A DNA stretch of 64,000 nucleotides from Minwuia sp048007105 (GTDB lineage: Bacteria > Pseudomonadota > Alphaproteobacteria > Minwuiales > Minwuiaceae). The notes below the pieces were generated by a model, which saw only the letters and a program-made list of their open reading frames with translations, did no database searches and was not told where the DNA came from. Where the stretch lies: assembly GCF_048007105.1 (NCBI RefSeq), contig NZ_CP180352.1, positions 4,464,001 to 4,528,000 of the forward strand. Direction: 5' to 3'. A program made the position numbers and the translations under genes. Below are positions 50,516 to 58,413 of the stretch, piece after piece; within the stretch, counting starts at the first letter, position 1; the number at the start of each line of letters is the position of its first letter.

Positions 50516-51946
50516 ATGTGGGGAAGAAGGGTGATCAGACGTCTCTGCTTCATTGTTGCCTTCGTCTGGTTCGTCTGCTCAGGAACCGGCTATGCGAATT
50601 CGAGCGACAGTCTAAACGACGTCGAATATGGCTTTGCCCGAGACCAGCTGACGGAAATGGGATATCCGGCGGGAACCGGAACCGCACCTTTCGACGTGAC
50701 GGCCCGTACCGCATTGAGAAAATTTCAATCCGATCTGGGCCTGGAGCCCGATGGCGATCTCTCATTCGACATGGCGGTGATCGTCCGGCGTATTTACCAG
50801 TGGCGCCTGGGGGAACCTGGTGAAAAACCTCTTTCTTCCGAATGCAGGATCCGTGGCGGCGCGCGCCGATCGTCTCTGGAGCAGGTGAAACTGGTGTCCT
50901 GGGACGGCGCCTGTCCAGGCGGAAATCCATCGGGAATCCTCCGGATCACCGTGGAGGACAACTACCGTCTCTTCAATCCATGGGATATCGACTTCCGGCA
51001 GGTCTACGAAGGCGAATTGTTCGACGGCCTCTACCATGGCCCGGGCAGATACAGCTTTGCCGATGGAACGATGATCCATGGTTACTGGGACCGCGGCCGT
51101 TTCCGGTTTTCGCGCGAACTGGATGCAAGGCAAAGACTGAGATCGGCCCAGCTTCTTCTCGCGGAGCACGGCTACGATCCCGGCCCCGCCGACGGGCTGA
51201 TGGGCACCAAGACCGGGAACGCCATCCGCGCGTTCCAGAAGGACGCGGGGCTGAAGGTTGACGGCCAGCCGAGCACCGCGCTGCTGTCGCAGCTCAGATC
51301 CAAAGCCGTCACCGCGCACGCAGAAGACCGAGAGGATGACGATTACATCGAATTCGAGCTCGAATTCCTCCTCGCGCGCGAAGGGTATGATCCCGAGCGA
51401 TATCCCGGCGATCCGGATCGACAGCTTGCCGCGGCGGCGCAGGCCTACCGGACTGACTGGCAGATGCCGGCAGGCACGCCCTATGACCATGATATTGTTG
51501 ACATGTTGACGCAAGTTGACGCCCGCACACGTCCCGGATGGCAGGTTCTGGAAGGAAGCCGTTGCAAGGCGTGGAATGACTGGCCGCACGCTCGTGAAAC
51601 GCTCGTGTGGAGCGGCGCGTGTCCGGGCGGCAAGGCGAGCGGCGACGGGATACTGAAGGGCCGGTTCATGCTGAACGGCGACTGGGTCACGCACAACAAG
51701 TACGAAGGCGTTCTGGAGAACGGCAAGGCCAACGGATACGGCGCCCGATACTATCTGAGCGGGCGTTCCATCACGGGCATCTGGAAGGATGGCCAGCCAC
51801 ACGGCTTTGCGTTCGAGCATTTCCCGACAGGCTCATCCTATTCGGGCGGCTGGGCCGAGGGAGAGCGCCATGGCCAGGGAACCCTGACGGACGCGGACGG
51901 TACCGAGACCAAGACCGAGTGGGTCAAGGGCGAGCGCGTCAAGTAA
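50516..51946 (+). CDS. Secreted peptidoglycan-binding / MORN-type protein, paralogue
   Basis: A 476-residue exported protein. The signal peptide (RRLCFIVAFVWFVCSGTGYA) ends near residue 27. PG-binding-like units lie near residues 33-100 and 205-265 (GYDPGPADGLMGTKTGNAIR), with a degenerate one near 280-335. Two Cys modules follow PG units: one with LVSWDGACPGGNPSG near residue 130, and one with LVWSGACPGGKASGDG near residue 365. Only a few MORN-like turns are present at the end (YSGGWAEGERHGQGTLTDAD). It repeats the layout of the upstream 875-residue protein in shorter form. The two probably arose by tandem duplication and act in the same envelope process. No enzyme domain is seen. Confidence 0.78.
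   Translation: MWGRRVIRRLCFIVAFVWFVCSGTGYANSSDSLNDVEYGFARDQLTEMGYPAGTGTAPFDVTARTALRKFQSDLGLEPDGDLSFDMAVIVRRIYQWRLGEPGEKPLSSECRIRGGARRSSLEQVKLVSWDGACPGGNPSGILRITVEDNYRLFNPWDIDFRQVYEGELFDGLYHGPGRYSFADGTMIHGYWDRGRFRFSRELDARQRLRSAQLLLAEHGYDPGPADGLMGTKTGNAIRAFQKDAGLKVDGQPSTALLSQLRSKAVTAHAEDREDDDYIEFELEFLLAREGYDPERYPGDPDRQLAAAAQAYRTDWQMPAGTPYDHDIVDMLTQVDARTRPGWQVLEGSRCKAWNDWPHARETLVWSGACPGGKASGDGILKGRFMLNGDWVTHNKYEGVLENGKANGYGARYYLSGRSITGIWKDGQPHGFAFEHFPTGSSYSGGWAEGERHGQGTLTDADGTETKTEWVKGERVK
51170..51270 (+). repeat. 101-bp near-identical block shared with the upstream paralogue
   Basis: The partner of 48943-49043 (five mismatches). Its frame is the same in both genes and the encoded PG-binding unit is almost identical. 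Confidence 0.8.
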
Positions 51947-51949
51947 TCC

Positions 51950-52024
51950 ATGATCCCCACGACCACCCTCCTCGCCTTCATCGGCCTGGGCCTCTACACG
52001 GCGATGGCGTCGGGCCGGAAGTAG
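51950..52024 (+). pseudogene. Possible N-terminal remnant of a LysE-type transporter gene
   Basis: ATG 51950 opens a 24-residue reading frame beginning MIPTTTLLAFIGLGLYTAM and ending at TAG 52022. The text resembles the first helix of LysE/RhtB amino-acid exporters, which continue with SPGPN where this has SGRK and stop. No further LysE sequence follows in any frame I read. It could be a decayed remnant or chance. It lies four bases after the MORN paralogue stop. Confidence 0.3.
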
Positions 52025-52144
52025 GGACCTCCCCGGCGTTCACCGCATGTCAACGATGTGTTGAACGGTGGCGCGGCGATTTCCCGGACACCGCGCCCCA
52101 TCTGATCCTCCAGACCCCTTGTGACCCAGTCGAGGATCGAAGCC

Positions 52145-52261
52145 ATGAGACCGACCGCCATCATCGCCATCATCGCCCTCTCCCTGCTCGCCGCCGCCTG
52201 TGGCAACACCCAGCCCCTGCCGGCCAGCGAACGGCCGCCCATCGCCGACCCGGCGTTCTAG
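52145..52261 (+). CDS. Very small lipoprotein
   Basis: A 38-residue reading frame from ATG 52145 behind GAGG with good spacing. MRPTAIIAIIALSLLAAAC is a typical lipoprotein signal with lipobox LAAAC and Cys at residue 19, leaving a mature peptide of about 20 residues, Pro-rich, ending IADPAF. Entericidin-like and other micro-lipoproteins have this layout. The last codons (ATCGCCGACCCGGCGTTCT) are repeated with one change just after the stop, a short tandem duplication. Expression is unproven. Confidence 0.55.
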   Translation: MRPTAIIAIIALSLLAAACGNTQPLPASERPPIADPAF

Positions 52262-52358
52262 GGTCATCGCCGACCCGACGTTCTGACGCCTCCCGGCTTG
52301 GCCCGGCCTGCCCGCCCTGTCATGCTCTCCACGGGGAGAACATGACGGGGAGGGCCGG

Positions 52359-53441
52359 ATGAAGTTCGGCGGCATGGTCGCGACCAATATCGGCGACTGG
52401 CAGATCTTCAGGGAACTCGAGGAACTCGGCTACGACCACGGCTGGGCGCCGGACAGCCAGATGATCTGGTCCGACAGCTACGCCACCCTGTCGCTGGCCG
52501 CCTGGCACACGGAGCGCATCCGCCTCGGCACCGGCGTCGCCATCGCGGGCACGCGGCTGGCGCCGGTGACCGCGCATTCCATCGCCTCGATCAACAAGCT
52601 GGCGCCGGGCCGGACCTTCCTGGGCATCGGCACCGGACACACGGCGATGCGGATCATGGGCGCGCGGCCGATGAAGGCGAAGGCCTTCCGCGACTATCTC
52701 CGCGTCGTACGCGGCCTGCTGCATGGCGAGGAGGTGGAGTGCGAGATCGACGGCGAGACGAAGCCGATCCGCTTCCTCGACCGCGAACTGGAAAGCGTGA
52801 ACACCGAACAGCCGGTCGAGATCTATGTCGGCGCCAACGGCCCGAAGGCGCTGAAGGCCGCCGGGGCCTATGGCGACGGCCGCATCTGCGCGGGCAACGA
52901 GCCCCTGGGCGTTCTCGACCGCAATCTCGGCATCATCCGCGAGGGCGCAGCCGAGGCCGGGCGAACCCTGCCCGAGAGTTTCCACACGGCGGCCCTCACC
53001 TTCGCCTGCGTCATGCGCCCCGGTGAGACGCTTCAGAGCGAGCGGGTGATCGACGAGATCGATGCCCAGGTCGTCTCGACGCTGCATTACTTCTACGAGC
53101 TCTATCAGGAGCGGGGCCATGACGATTTCGTCTCCGACCGTGTGCGCGGCACCTGGGAGGACTACAAGCGCTACGTCGCCGAGACGATGCCGCCCGAACG
53201 CCGCCACCAGATGCTGCACCGGGGTCACTGCGCCTTCTGCCCGCCCGAGGAACGCCGCTTCATCACGCCGGACATGATCCGCATCTCCGGCGGGCTGGTG
53301 GGCGAGCCTGACGAGATCGTCGAACGCCTCGGCCAGCTGGAGCAGGCCGGGCTGAAGGAAGTCACCTTGCTACCGCCCGTCGCCGTCATGCGCGACAACT
53401 TCAGGGACTTCGCCGAACAGATCATGAGCCGCTACCGATGA
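52359..53441 (+). CDS. LLM-class flavin-dependent oxidoreductase
   Basis: A 360-residue luciferase-like (TIM-barrel) flavoprotein. MKFGGMVATNIGDWQIFREL opens the barrel. LSLAAWHTERIRLGTGVAIA near residues 46-65 and FLGIGTGHTAMRIMG near residue 87 are typical of the LLM fold, and PVEIYVGANGPKALKAAGAY is the C-terminal flavin/phosphate-binding strand. The cofactor is FMN or F420; F420 cannot be excluded. It overlaps the cyclase gene by four bases, so the two probably act in one catabolic route. Confidence 0.87.
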   Translation: MKFGGMVATNIGDWQIFRELEELGYDHGWAPDSQMIWSDSYATLSLAAWHTERIRLGTGVAIAGTRLAPVTAHSIASINKLAPGRTFLGIGTGHTAMRIMGARPMKAKAFRDYLRVVRGLLHGEEVECEIDGETKPIRFLDRELESVNTEQPVEIYVGANGPKALKAAGAYGDGRICAGNEPLGVLDRNLGIIREGAAEAGRTLPESFHTAALTFACVMRPGETLQSERVIDEIDAQVVSTLHYFYELYQERGHDDFVSDRVRGTWEDYKRYVAETMPPERRHQMLHRGHCAFCPPEERRFITPDMIRISGGLVGEPDEIVERLGQLEQAGLKEVTLLPPVAVMRDNFRDFAEQIMSRYR

Positions 53442-54373
53442 ACCTGCCCGACTATGACGATCTGCCGCTGATCGATGGCCTGCAACTGCCGCACGCCTGG
53501 GACGTGTTCGGCCGCGACGACGATCTCGGCTCCATCGGCCTGTTGACGCCGGAACGCCGGTTGGAAGCGGCGGCGCTGGTCCGCTCGGGCGAGGTGGTGA
53601 ACCTGTCGCTTCCGCTCGATGAGCCGGATCCGCCGCTGTTCGGCCGCAAGCCGCTGGCCCACGACATCTACAATCTGGACCGCAACACGCTGGACGACAG
53701 CGTGGACTCGCTGTTCATGCAGGCCTCCAGCCAGTGGGACGGTTTGCGCCATATCCGGGCGCGCGAGCACGGGTACTGGACCGGGATTCCCGACGACTTC
53801 GAGAAGGGCCGAGGCCGGCTGGGGATCGAGCACTGGGTCGAACACGGCATCGTCGGCTGCGGCGCGCTGCTGGACGTGGCCCGCTACATGGCCGATACCG
53901 GCCGCGACTACGATCCGCTCTCGCCCTTCGCCGTCACCGCCGAGATCCTGGAGGCGACGGCGGCGCATCAGGGGACCGAGCTGCGGACCGGCGACATGCT
54001 CTGCATCCGCTTCGGCTGGGTCGAGGCCTACCGTGCGCTGTCGCCCGAGGCCCGCGCCGACTATGCGCCGAAGGTGCAACATTCGGGACTGGAGGGCTCG
54101 GAGGCGATGGCCCGGCGGCTCTGGAACTGGCACCCGGCCTCGATCACCTGCGACAACCCGGCGGTGGAGGTCGTGCCCGGCGATCCGAAGATCGGCTCGC
54201 TGCACCGGCGGATGATCCCGCTGCTCGGCATGGCCTTCGGCGAGATGTTCGACTTCTCGAAGCTGTCGGAGAAGCTGGCGGCGCGCGGCGACTGGCGCTT
54301 CATGATGACCGCCGTGCCGCTGAACCTGCCTGGCGCGGTCGGTTCCCCGGCCAATGCGATCGCGGTGCTCTAG
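53438..54373 (+). CDS. Cyclase-family protein (kynurenine-formamidase-like fold)
   Basis: A 311-residue protein of the putative cyclase family (PF04199), metal-dependent hydrolases that include bacterial kynurenine formamidases. WDVFGRDDDLGSIGLLTPE near residue 23 and the QWDGLRHIR segment near residue 98 fit the QWDxLxHI-like metal-binding pattern of the long-form subgroup, although this protein has R where a second histidine is common. Coupled to the LLM gene by a four-base overlap. The substrate is unknown. It is convergent with a PaaI gene, sharing four bases at the stops. Confidence 0.8.
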   Translation: MNLPDYDDLPLIDGLQLPHAWDVFGRDDDLGSIGLLTPERRLEAAALVRSGEVVNLSLPLDEPDPPLFGRKPLAHDIYNLDRNTLDDSVDSLFMQASSQWDGLRHIRAREHGYWTGIPDDFEKGRGRLGIEHWVEHGIVGCGALLDVARYMADTGRDYDPLSPFAVTAEILEATAAHQGTELRTGDMLCIRFGWVEAYRALSPEARADYAPKVQHSGLEGSEAMARRLWNWHPASITCDNPAVEVVPGDPKIGSLHRRMIPLLGMAFGEMFDFSKLSEKLAARGDWRFMMTAVPLNLPGAVGSPANAIAVL

Positions 54374-54771
54374 CCGAGTTCGATCACCCGCACCGTCCCC
54401 GTGGCGGACGCAACCGGTCCCACGCCGCCGTCGAAGAGCTTGGCCTCGACGAACTTCGTCGCCCGGCCGCCGCCGGTCACGCCCGCCTCGCAGCGCATGA
54501 GGCCGGGACCGGCGCCACGGATGAAGTTCACGGTCATGGTGACAGTGATCCCGTAACGCCCTTCGCCGTCGTTGACCGAGGACGCGCCGCCGCCTGCCAG
54601 CCCGCAGTCCAGAAAGGCCGCCAGCATGCCGCCATGGACCGATCCGGCGGCGTTCAGGTGATAGTCGGTGAACTCGGTTTCCAGCACGTAGCGGCCGGCC
54701 TTCTTCTCCAGCACGCGGATCGGCATGTGATCGGAGAAGATCGGCGTCGCCTTGATTTCATTGCGGATCAT
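54370..54771 (-). CDS. PaaI-family thioesterase
   Basis: A 133-residue single-hotdog thioesterase. The active-site motif NAAGSVHGGMLAAFLDCGLA lies near residues 45-64, with HGG and the downstream acidic residue. The ATG at 54771 gives the family length; an upstream frame to 54825 would run into a terminator. It lies in the same direction as the binding-protein gene, after that gene's terminator, so it probably has its own promoter. The acyl-CoA substrate is unknown. Confidence 0.85.
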   Translation of the reverse strand: MIRNEIKATPIFSDHMPIRVLEKKAGRYVLETEFTDYHLNAAGSVHGGMLAAFLDCGLAGGGASSVNDGEGRYGITVTMTVNFIRGAGPGLMRCEAGVTGGGRATKFVEAKLFDGGVGPVASATGTVRVIELG

Positions 54772-54796
54772 GACCGCGGTCTCCCACACAGAGAAA

Positions 54797-54818
54797 GGCC
54801 GGCCCCGCGGGACCGGCC
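54797..54818 (-). terminator. Terminator after the branched-chain-type binding protein
   Basis: GGCCGG...CCGGCC with an inner CCC/GGG continuation forms a stem interrupted by one mismatch. On the minus strand it is followed by TTTCTCT. It lies 24 bases after the binding-protein stop. Confidence 0.75.
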
Positions 54819-54842
54819 CATCCAATCAACCCTGTCCGACGA

Positions 54843-56075
54843 TCAGTTGACGCTGTCGTCCGGGCGCATGGCCTCGGCGACGTCCGGCGGCGGCAGCACG
54901 TTCTGCCCCGGCACATAGCGCCAGCCGGTCAGATAGCCGCCGCTTTCCCGCCAGCGGGTGATGCCCACCCAGGAACCCAGCGTCGCCTGATGATCGACCT
55001 TGCGGTAGGTGATGTTGCCGGCCGGCGTCGCGACATCCAGACCGCGCAGCGCCTGCAGCAGCAGTTCCGACTTGGTGGTGCCGGCCTTCTCGAAGGCCGC
55101 ACGGGCAGAAATCAGCGTGATGTAGCCGAGCAGCGAACCCATGGTGGGGTTCTCGTTCCACCTGGCCTGATAGTCGGCGACGAATTTCTTGTGAGCCGGA
55201 TCGCCGATGTCATACCAGGGGTAGCCTGTCACGATCCATCCGCGCGGCGCGTCCTTGCCCAGCGGCAGGATGTATTCGGGCTCGCCGGTCAGCATGCCGA
55301 TGTTCGTCTTGTTCTTGAACAGGCCGAGGCGGTTGCCCTCACGCGCGAAGGTCACGAACTCGTCGCCGAACAGCACGTTGAAGATGCCCTCGGCACCCGA
55401 CTGCTTCAGCGCCTGGACGACCGGCGTCGGATCCTCGAAGCCCTTGAGCGGCACCCACTGCTCCGAAACGAATTCGATGTTCGGATTGCGGTCGAGCATG
55501 TGCTCCTTGAAGGCCTCGACGGCATCGTGGCCATACTCGAAGTCGGGCGCGATGGTCGCCCACTTCGTCGCCTCGCTGTCGAAGGCCTCGCGCGCCAGCA
55601 TGCCGGCCTGCATCCAGGTCGAGGCGCGAAGACGGAAGGTGTAGCGATTGCCCTCCGACCAGACGAGCCGGTCGGTCATCGGGTCGGTGGCCAGAAACAC
55701 GACCTGCTTGTCCCTGGCGACCTTGCTCACCGCAAGCCCGACATTGGACAGGTAGGTGCCGGCCAGCATGTGCACCTTCTCCTGCGCGATCAGTTCCTCG
55801 GCCGCCGCGGCCGCCTTCGCGGGATCGCCGGAATCCTCGCGGCTGACGACTTCCAGCGGCTGGCCGAGCACGCCACCCGAAGCGTTGATCTCCTCCAGGG
55901 CCATCTGCCAGCCCTTGCGGTAGGGCTCGGTGAAGTTCGGGTAGCTGTCATAGCTGTTGATTTCGCCGATCCGGACCGGACCGGATTCCTGAGCTGCCGC
56001 GGCCAGCGGCAGGGCCAGCATCGCCGAAGCGGCCCAAACAAGCGAGACTACGCTCCTGCGGGTCATCATTGTCAC
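54843..56075 (-). CDS. Branched-chain amino-acid-type ABC substrate-binding protein
   Basis: A 410-residue type I periplasmic binding protein (LivJ/Peripla_BP_6 group). The signal peptide (RRSVVSLVWAASAMLALPLA, AxA near residue 28) is followed by VRIGEINSYDSYPNFTEPYR and the characteristic GxPLEVVSREDSGDP near residues 73-87. No LivHMGF permease or ATPase genes are adjacent, so it is an orphan or works with a transporter elsewhere. Ligands in this group include branched-chain amino acids, amides and aromatic acids. Confidence 0.9.
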   Translation of the reverse strand: MTMMTRRSVVSLVWAASAMLALPLAAAAQESGPVRIGEINSYDSYPNFTEPYRKGWQMALEEINASGGVLGQPLEVVSREDSGDPAKAAAAAEELIAQEKVHMLAGTYLSNVGLAVSKVARDKQVVFLATDPMTDRLVWSEGNRYTFRLRASTWMQAGMLAREAFDSEATKWATIAPDFEYGHDAVEAFKEHMLDRNPNIEFVSEQWVPLKGFEDPTPVVQALKQSGAEGIFNVLFGDEFVTFAREGNRLGLFKNKTNIGMLTGEPEYILPLGKDAPRGWIVTGYPWYDIGDPAHKKFVADYQARWNENPTMGSLLGYITLISARAAFEKAGTTKSELLLQALRGLDVATPAGNITYRKVDHQATLGSWVGITRWRESGGYLTGWRYVPGQNVLPPPDVAEAMRPDDSVN

Positions 56076-56199
56076 TTCCTCCAGTTGCCGGCTGTGCGCG
56101 ATTCACGGCGCGCGCTTGAGAATCACGCGCATTCTGACCGTTTCGCCCGCCAAGGTCCAACAGGGTTTGTCAAGTATCATCTGAGTACTTCGGACGTAT

Positions 56200-56877
56200 T
56201 CAGGTTCCACGCGCGCCGAAGATTGCCGTACCGACGCGCACATGTGTCGCGCCGAATTGAATCGCGATCTCGAAGTCCGCCGACATGCCCATCGATAACC
56301 ATTCAAGTTGGTTACGGTCCGCGATCTTTTTCAGCAGGGCGAAGTGCGGCGACGGTTCCTCATCGACCGGCGGAATGCACATCAGGCCCCGGACCGGCAG
56401 GTCGAGTTCGCCGCGGCAGAGTTCGATGAAGGCGTCCGCATCCGGAGGCGCGATACCGGCCTTCTGCGGCTCCTCACCCGTGTTGATCTGTATCAGACAA
56501 TCCGGCCGCCGCCCCTGCTCGGCCATCGCCTTCGCGGCGGCCCGCGCGGTCTTTTCCCGGTCGATGGTGTGAATGACATCGAACAGCGCCACCGCCGGCG
56601 CCACCTTGCGGCTCTGCAGCGGGCCGATGCAGTGCAGTTCCACCTGCGGGTAGCGGGCCTGCAGATCGGGCCACTTCTCTTCCAATTCCTGCAGGCGGTT
56701 CTCGCCGAACACCCGCTGCCCGGCCCCGATCGCGTCGGCGATCAGGCTGGCGGGCTTTGTCTTGGACACCGCGATCAGCGTGATGTCCGCCGGATCGCGG
56801 CCCGCACTGCGCGCCGCGGCCTCGACCTGACCGAGAACCTGTTGCAGGTTGTCGGCAATGTCAGTTCCGTCACTCAT
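56200..56877 (-). CDS. YggS/PLPBP-family pyridoxal-phosphate homeostasis protein
   Basis: A 225-residue PLP-binding alanine-racemase-fold protein that buffers intracellular PLP and amino-acid balance. The PLP lysine is in LIAVSKTKPASL near residue 37. FGENRLQELEEKW, HCIGPLQSRK, INTGEEPQKAGI and LSMGMSADFEIAIQFGATHV are diagnostic. ATG 56877 lies almost on the start of the divergent ThiE-like gene (their start codons overlap), so each promoter must lie inside or beyond the neighbour. Confidence 0.93.
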   Translation of the reverse strand: MSDGTDIADNLQQVLGQVEAAARSAGRDPADITLIAVSKTKPASLIADAIGAGQRVFGENRLQELEEKWPDLQARYPQVELHCIGPLQSRKVAPAVALFDVIHTIDREKTARAAAKAMAEQGRRPDCLIQINTGEEPQKAGIAPPDADAFIELCRGELDLPVRGLMCIPPVDEEPSPHFALLKKIADRNQLEWLSMGMSADFEIAIQFGATHVRVGTAIFGARGT

Positions 56878-57442
56878 GCGTCCAGAATCGGCCAGCCGGC
56901 CCTTCGCCGCAAGGGGCTTCGCCCTGCCCCGCGTCATCATGCCGACCGACCTGGACCGCGTCCCCGATCCGCTGCCTTCGATCGCCCGCCTGCCTGCGGG
57001 ATCGGCCGTGATCCTGCGCGACCGCGGTCATCCCGACCGCGCCGGCTGGGCCGCGCTTCTGCGGGAGGCCACGCTGGCGGCGGGCCATCTGTTCCTGATC
57101 GCCAATGACCCGGATCTCGCAACCGCCGCAATGGCCGATGGCATCCATCTGGCCGAAGCAGATGTCGGCCGGGTCCCGCCGCTGGGTTTCACGACGGCTG
57201 CATGCCACTCGCTCGAGGCGGTGCGCCGGGCAGAGATCGCGGGTGCGGACGCCGTGCTTCTCTCGCCGGTCTTCCCCACAGCCAGTCACCCGGGCGGCCG
57301 GGTGCTCGGCCTGCAGCGGGCGCGGGCCATCGCCGCCGCGACGGTGTTGCCTGTCTACGCCATGGGCGGCGTCACGCCGGCGAAGGCACAGCTACTCGGT
57401 TCCGGATTCGCCGGTTTCGCCGCCATCGCCGCCTTCGCCTGA
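56876..57442 (+). CDS. Thiamine-phosphate synthase-like (ThiE-family) protein
   Basis: A 188-residue TIM-barrel protein of the ThiE/TenI family. Landmarks are ADGIHLAEADVG near residue 88, GADAVLLSPVFPTASHPGG near residue 122, and VYAMGGVTPAKAQLL near residue 162, the phosphate-binding loop region. The pyrimidine-binding QLRxK of true ThiE is ILRDRG-like here, and the length is short, so it may be a TenI-like or diverged member. The start is uncertain (56849, 56876 or 56939); 56876 is a compromise. It overlaps the HTH gene by 51 bases at the 3' end. No other thi genes are present. Confidence 0.75.
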   Translation: MRPESASRPFAARGFALPRVIMPTDLDRVPDPLPSIARLPAGSAVILRDRGHPDRAGWAALLREATLAAGHLFLIANDPDLATAAMADGIHLAEADVGRVPPLGFTTAACHSLEAVRRAEIAGADAVLLSPVFPTASHPGGRVLGLQRARAIAAATVLPVYAMGGVTPAKAQLLGSGFAGFAAIAAFA

Positions 57443-57787
57443 TTCGAGCAGTTCCGAGAGGGCGCGCAGCGTTTCCGGCGGCAGCTTGCCGATACGTTGC
57501 GCAAGCCGGTTGGCCACGGCGGTCGCTTCCGGAGTGAGGCCGGCCGTGTCGATGACGATGCGCGGGTGCGAGATGGCCGCCAGATCCTGCAACTCGTCGG
57601 CATCGTCCCAGATCAGTTCGAAATAGGCGATGATCCGCTGCACCAGAGCCCAGTTCGGCCGGCTGCGGTGGCCATGCTCCAGGGCCGACAGATAGGCCGG
57701 CGTCACCTCCAGGTCAGCGGCCATCCGCCGGAGCGAGATCCCGCGCTTCTCCCGCAGTTCCCGCACACGCGCGCCGAAAGGCGTCAT
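57392..57787 (-). CDS. XRE-family helix-turn-helix regulator
   Basis: A 131-residue DNA-binding protein. An HTH_3 domain covers residues 5-60 (FGARVRELREKRGISLRRMA...LEVTPAYLSALEHGHRSRP). The C-terminal part is helical and ends in a Gly/Glu tail. Its start overlaps the Smr gene stop (ATGA), so it is translated with the Smr and LUD genes. The tail overlaps the 3' end of the ThiE-like gene on the other strand. Its target is unknown; it may be autoregulatory. Confidence 0.85.
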   Translation of the reverse strand: MTPFGARVRELREKRGISLRRMAADLEVTPAYLSALEHGHRSRPNWALVQRIIAYFELIWDDADELQDLAAISHPRIVIDTAGLTPEATAVANRLAQRIGKLPPETLRALSELLESGEGGDGGETGESGTE

Positions 57788-58404
57788 GCCTCGCGCTGCC
57801 GCTTCAGCAGGATGTACAGCGCGCCCGATCCGCCATGTGCGGGTGTGGCCCCGGACACGGTCAGGACCATCGGCTTCAGATCCGGCTCGCCCAGCCATTG
57901 CGGGACGCGGCGGCGCAGGATGCCGGGCGGCTCCGGATTGACGAAGGGGCCGCCCTCGCCCTCGCGTTGCCGGCTGCCCTTGCCGGTGATCACCAGCAGA
58001 CAGCGTTTCTGCGCGGCATGGCATTGCCTGACGAACAGCTGCAGCGCGCGATGGGCCTGCTCCTGATTCATGCCGTGCAGGTCCAGGCGCGCCTCGACCG
58101 GATACTGTCCCTTGCGCAGCCGCTCGGCCGTCCGCCGGTCCAGGCCCGCCACCCGGCCCCGGCGGTCCTCCGGCGGCGTCCGCACCGGGGCGACATCGGG
58201 CGTCGGCAGCACGCGGGTTGCCGGCTTCCGGGCCGGGGCGGCGGGCTTCGGCTTCTTCTCCGGGGGCGCTTCGGCTTCGTAAAGCGCGGCCTTGCGCGCC
58301 TCCTCCCTGAGACGCGCCTCTGTGGATTTCAGCGGTTCGACCGATTTCGCCACCAGCGACCAGAGCCGCGCGTCCTCGTCGTTCATGCCGCCGCGGCGCG
58401 CCAC
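57784..58404 (-). CDS. Smr/MutS2-type domain protein
   Basis: A stand-alone Smr-domain protein of about 206 residues; Smr domains nick or bind branched nucleic acid or cleave RNA. The core has LDLHGMNQEQAHRALQLFV near residues 108-126, the VITGKGSRQREGEGGP loop near residue 140, and AHGGSGALYILLKR at the end. All are diagnostic. I give the GTG at 58404 because TGAGGCGA precedes it by about eight bases; ATG 58386 is the alternative (200 residues). It lies ten bases after the LUD gene. Confidence 0.9.
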   Translation of the reverse strand: MARRGGMNDEDARLWSLVAKSVEPLKSTEARLREEARKAALYEAEAPPEKKPKPAAPARKPATRVLPTPDVAPVRTPPEDRRGRVAGLDRRTAERLRKGQYPVEARLDLHGMNQEQAHRALQLFVRQCHAAQKRCLLVITGKGSRQREGEGGPFVNPEPPGILRRRVPQWLGEPDLKPMVLTVSGATPAHGGSGALYILLKRQREA

Positions 58405-58413
58405 CGGGTCGCC

